64,000 bases of DNA from Magnetospirillum sp. 64-120 (GTDB lineage: Bacteria; Pseudomonadota; Alphaproteobacteria; Rhodospirillales; Magnetospirillaceae). Numbering within the stretch: position 1 is the stretch's first letter; each line of letters starts with the position of its first letter. The stretch lies in contig MKVK01000011.1 of the NCBI GenBank assembly GCA_001898825.1, positions 186,001 to 250,000 on the forward strand, in the 5' to 3' direction. The notes beneath the pieces were generated by a model that was not told the origin of the DNA, searched no databases, and was given only the letters and a program-made list of their open reading frames with translations. Made by a program: the position numbers and the translations under genes. Below, piece after piece: positions 62,417 through 64,000 of the stretch.

Positions 62417-64000
62417 ACGACGCGCCCCCATTCTTTCCCTGGGTGCCTTGGGTGATCGCGGCCCTGCTGCTGCTGGCCATCATCGTCGTCGTCGTGCTGT
62501 TGTGGCGCCGCCTGCGCGCCACGGACACCGCCCCCGCCCCGGAAGCCGCAGAAGAACCGGACGCCCCCGAGGACAGCCGCTGGCTGGCGACGCATATGCG
62601 GCGCGAAGTGCGCAAGTCGTTGGACACCCTGCGCCAGCTCAGCGACAGCGGCGGCAATCCTTATTCGGTGCCGTGGATCGTCGCCCTGGGGGCTGAAGGG
62701 GCGCAGACCCGCGAACTGATCGACGCCATCGATCCCGACCGGCCCACCGCCGGCGGCGTCATCCCGCGTGCCGGCTCCATGAATTTCTGCCGCAACGGCG
62801 CCGTGTTCCACGCCAGCGACACTTTGGCGGAAGTGGGCAACGGCCTGGGGACGTGGCGGCGGCTGATTCATCTGATGGATGGCTGCCGGCCGCACCGCCC
62901 GTTGGACGGACTGGTGATCGCCCTGCCGGCCTCCATGCTGCTGGGCCCGGACGCCCTGCCCTTCGACCGGATAGCCGACCGCGGCGGCCGTTTCGGCGAA
63001 ATGATCGCCGCCGCCCAGCGCATCACCGGCCTGCGGGTTCCGGTCACCCTGGTGATCACCGGCTGCCAGGAACTGCCGGGCTTTTCGTCGCTGGTGTCGG
63101 CCCTGCCTGAAAGCGCCCTGGACGACGCCCTGGGCTGGGCCAATCCCTATGCCCTGGACAGCTCGTTCCAACCGGAATGGACGGATCAGGCCATCGAACA
63201 CATGGCCACCAGCCTGTCCGGTGTGGCCATCCAGCTGCTGATGACCGGGATCGGCAACAACGATCCCGACGGGCTGCTGCTGCTGCCGTCGCAAGTCAGG
63301 CAGTTCGTCTCGCGCCTCAAACCGCTGCTGGCCGCCATGTTCCAGCCGTCGGCCTATCACGAAGCCTTTCTGTTCCGGGGGATCTACATGGCCGGCGCCC
63401 GCCCGGGGCGTCCTGGGCACGGCGCTTTCGTCAGCGGCCTGTTCAACGAAAAAATCTTCCGCGAATACCAACTGGTGCGGCCGGTCAAGGGGTTGCTGAC
63501 CAAGCGGACCCGTCGCTTGCGTCTGGCGCAGGCGGCTTTGGCCGCCATCGTCGCCGTGTCTTTTGCCGGGCTGATGTGGCTGCGCGTCGACATTCCCACA
63601 CGGGCGGACAAACTGCGCCTGTTGCTGGCGACCATCCACACCGACCTGACGCACAGGGTCAAGGCGGAAGGCCGCGAGGACCCCGACTTCGCCCAGGCGG
63701 CCGCCATCCGGCTGTTGCAGGAAATGGCCCGCCTGGACGTGTTGACCCTGACTTCGCCGTTGGCGCCCACATCCTATGTGCGCAACCCCGACCATCTGAT
63801 GGAACAAGCCCTGGCGGTCGGTTTCGACAACATCATCATCGCCGAGGTCGGCCGGCGGATGACCGCCCGTCTGACCTCCATCCTGGGGGCGCCGCCGCCA
63901 TCCGGGACCGATGAAGGCGCCGTCATGGGCGAACTGAACGGCTTCCTGGACCGTTTGGCCGAATTCGACCGTATCCACCGCATGTTTCAGAACCTGCCCA
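62413..64000 (+). CDS. tssM: T6SS membrane complex protein TssM (IcmF), 5' part, runs off the window
   Basis: The first 529 residues are present. One strong N-terminal membrane helix (about 10-31) is followed by a cytosolic domain and a second membrane helix near 370-392. The Walker A region that most TssM proteins have is replaced by VALGAEGAQTRELI (90-103), so no GxxGxGK is seen. Later TssM-like blocks follow (VRPVKGLLTKRTRRLR and FREYQLVRP). TssM spans the inner membrane and links TssL to TssJ. The rest lies beyond the right edge. Confidence 0.9.
   Translation, partial: MNDAPPFFPWVPWVIAALLLLAIIVVVVLLWRRLRATDTAPAPEAAEEPDAPEDSRWLATHMRREVRKSLDTLRQLSDSGGNPYSVPWIVALGAEGAQTRELIDAIDPDRPTAGGVIPRAGSMNFCRNGAVFHASDTLAEVGNGLGTWRRLIHLMDGCRPHRPLDGLVIALPASMLLGPDALPFDRIADRGGRFGEMIAAAQRITGLRVPVTLVITGCQELPGFSSLVSALPESALDDALGWANPYALDSSFQPEWTDQAIEHMATSLSGVAIQLLMTGIGNNDPDGLLLLPSQVRQFVSRLKPLLAAMFQPSAYHEAFLFRGIYMAGARPGRPGHGAFVSGLFNEKIFREYQLVRPVKGLLTKRTRRLRLAQAALAAIVAVSFAGLMWLRVDIPTRADKLRLLLATIHTDLTHRVKAEGREDPDFAQAAAIRLLQEMARLDVLTLTSPLAPTSYVRNPDHLMEQALAVGFDNIIIAEVGRRMTARLTSILGAPPPSGTDEGAVMGELNGFLDRLAEFDRIHRMFQNLP

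Noticed and set aside
54216-64000. Extracellular contractile injection system (eCIS) because of DUF4157
   Set aside because: tssJ, tssK, tssL and tssM are membrane-anchored T6SS parts that eCIS lack; DUF4157 occurs in both.
1-64000. CRISPR arrays, insertion sequences, prophage or magnetosome genes
   Set aside because: No regularly spaced repeats, transposases, phage structural genes or mam-type genes were seen.

Overview
The window is GC-rich, densely packed alphaproteobacterial chromosome. The gene set and order (lpxD-fabZ-lpxA-lpxI-lpxB, recG/sdhE/mfd, glyA-nrdR-ribD-ribE-ribBX-ribH-nusB-thiL, hppA, yceD-rpmF-plsX-fabH-ihfA-merR-tRNA-Pro, MucR) fit Rhodospirillales, probably a Magnetospirillum-like member. 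That genus-level placement is inference. No magnetosome genes, insertion sequences, phage genes, rRNA or CRISPR arrays were seen.

Layout. 0-3.8 kb: lipid A synthesis (lpxD tail, fabZ, lpxA, lpxI, lpxB) with a glyoxalase. 3.8-7.5 kb: an unknown HTH protein, a secreted BON-like protein, an EamA transporter and argE. 7.6-13.7 kb: an atypical type I secretion set of two different ABC exporter subunits plus an HlyD-type adaptor, then a DUF502 membrane protein. 13.7-14.4 kb: a reverse-strand papain-like cysteine protease candidate with a proline-rich N-terminal tag. 14.5-23.2 kb: recG, sdhE, mfd, a DsbA/FrnE protein, a PleD-like protein whose key residues are all lost, a 53-residue membrane protein and a MucR regulator. 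23.5-31.1 kb: rpiB, glyA, nrdR, riboflavin genes, nusB, thiL. 31.4-38.8 kb: hppA, a BamE-like lipoprotein, a bc1 chaperone, yceD-rpmF-plsX-fabH, ihfA, a MerR-type regulator and tRNA-Pro. 38.9-48.7 kb: tRNA-Ser, carbonic anhydrase, cell-wall enzymes (MltB, RlpA, DacA), tmk, holB, metG, tatD and a metallo-hydrolase. 49-53.9 kb: a large hybrid histidine kinase with an HD-GYP response regulator, and a YicG/TRIC-like protein. 54.2 kb to the end: the start of a type VI secretion locus (two tagged effector candidates, vgrG, an unknown protein, a PAAR-like DUF4280 protein, tssJ, tssK, tssL and the start of tssM).

The most interesting signal is a short N-terminal motif, His-x-Pro-Pro-Pro-Thr-x-aromatic, within the first 13 residues of three otherwise unrelated proteins. 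Two lie directly upstream of vgrG in the T6SS operon. The third is an orphan about 40 kb away beside the type I exporter. Two of the three carry residues of papain-like peptidases and one of them also has a DUF4157 HExxH domain. I infer that the motif is a delivery or adaptor-binding tag for a family of T6SS effectors, unlinked members included. The TssM here also lacks a recognisable Walker A motif. Other oddities are the degenerate PleD, the RibBA with a dead GTP cyclohydrolase half, a MucR lacking two zinc ligands, and two operator-like inverted repeats.
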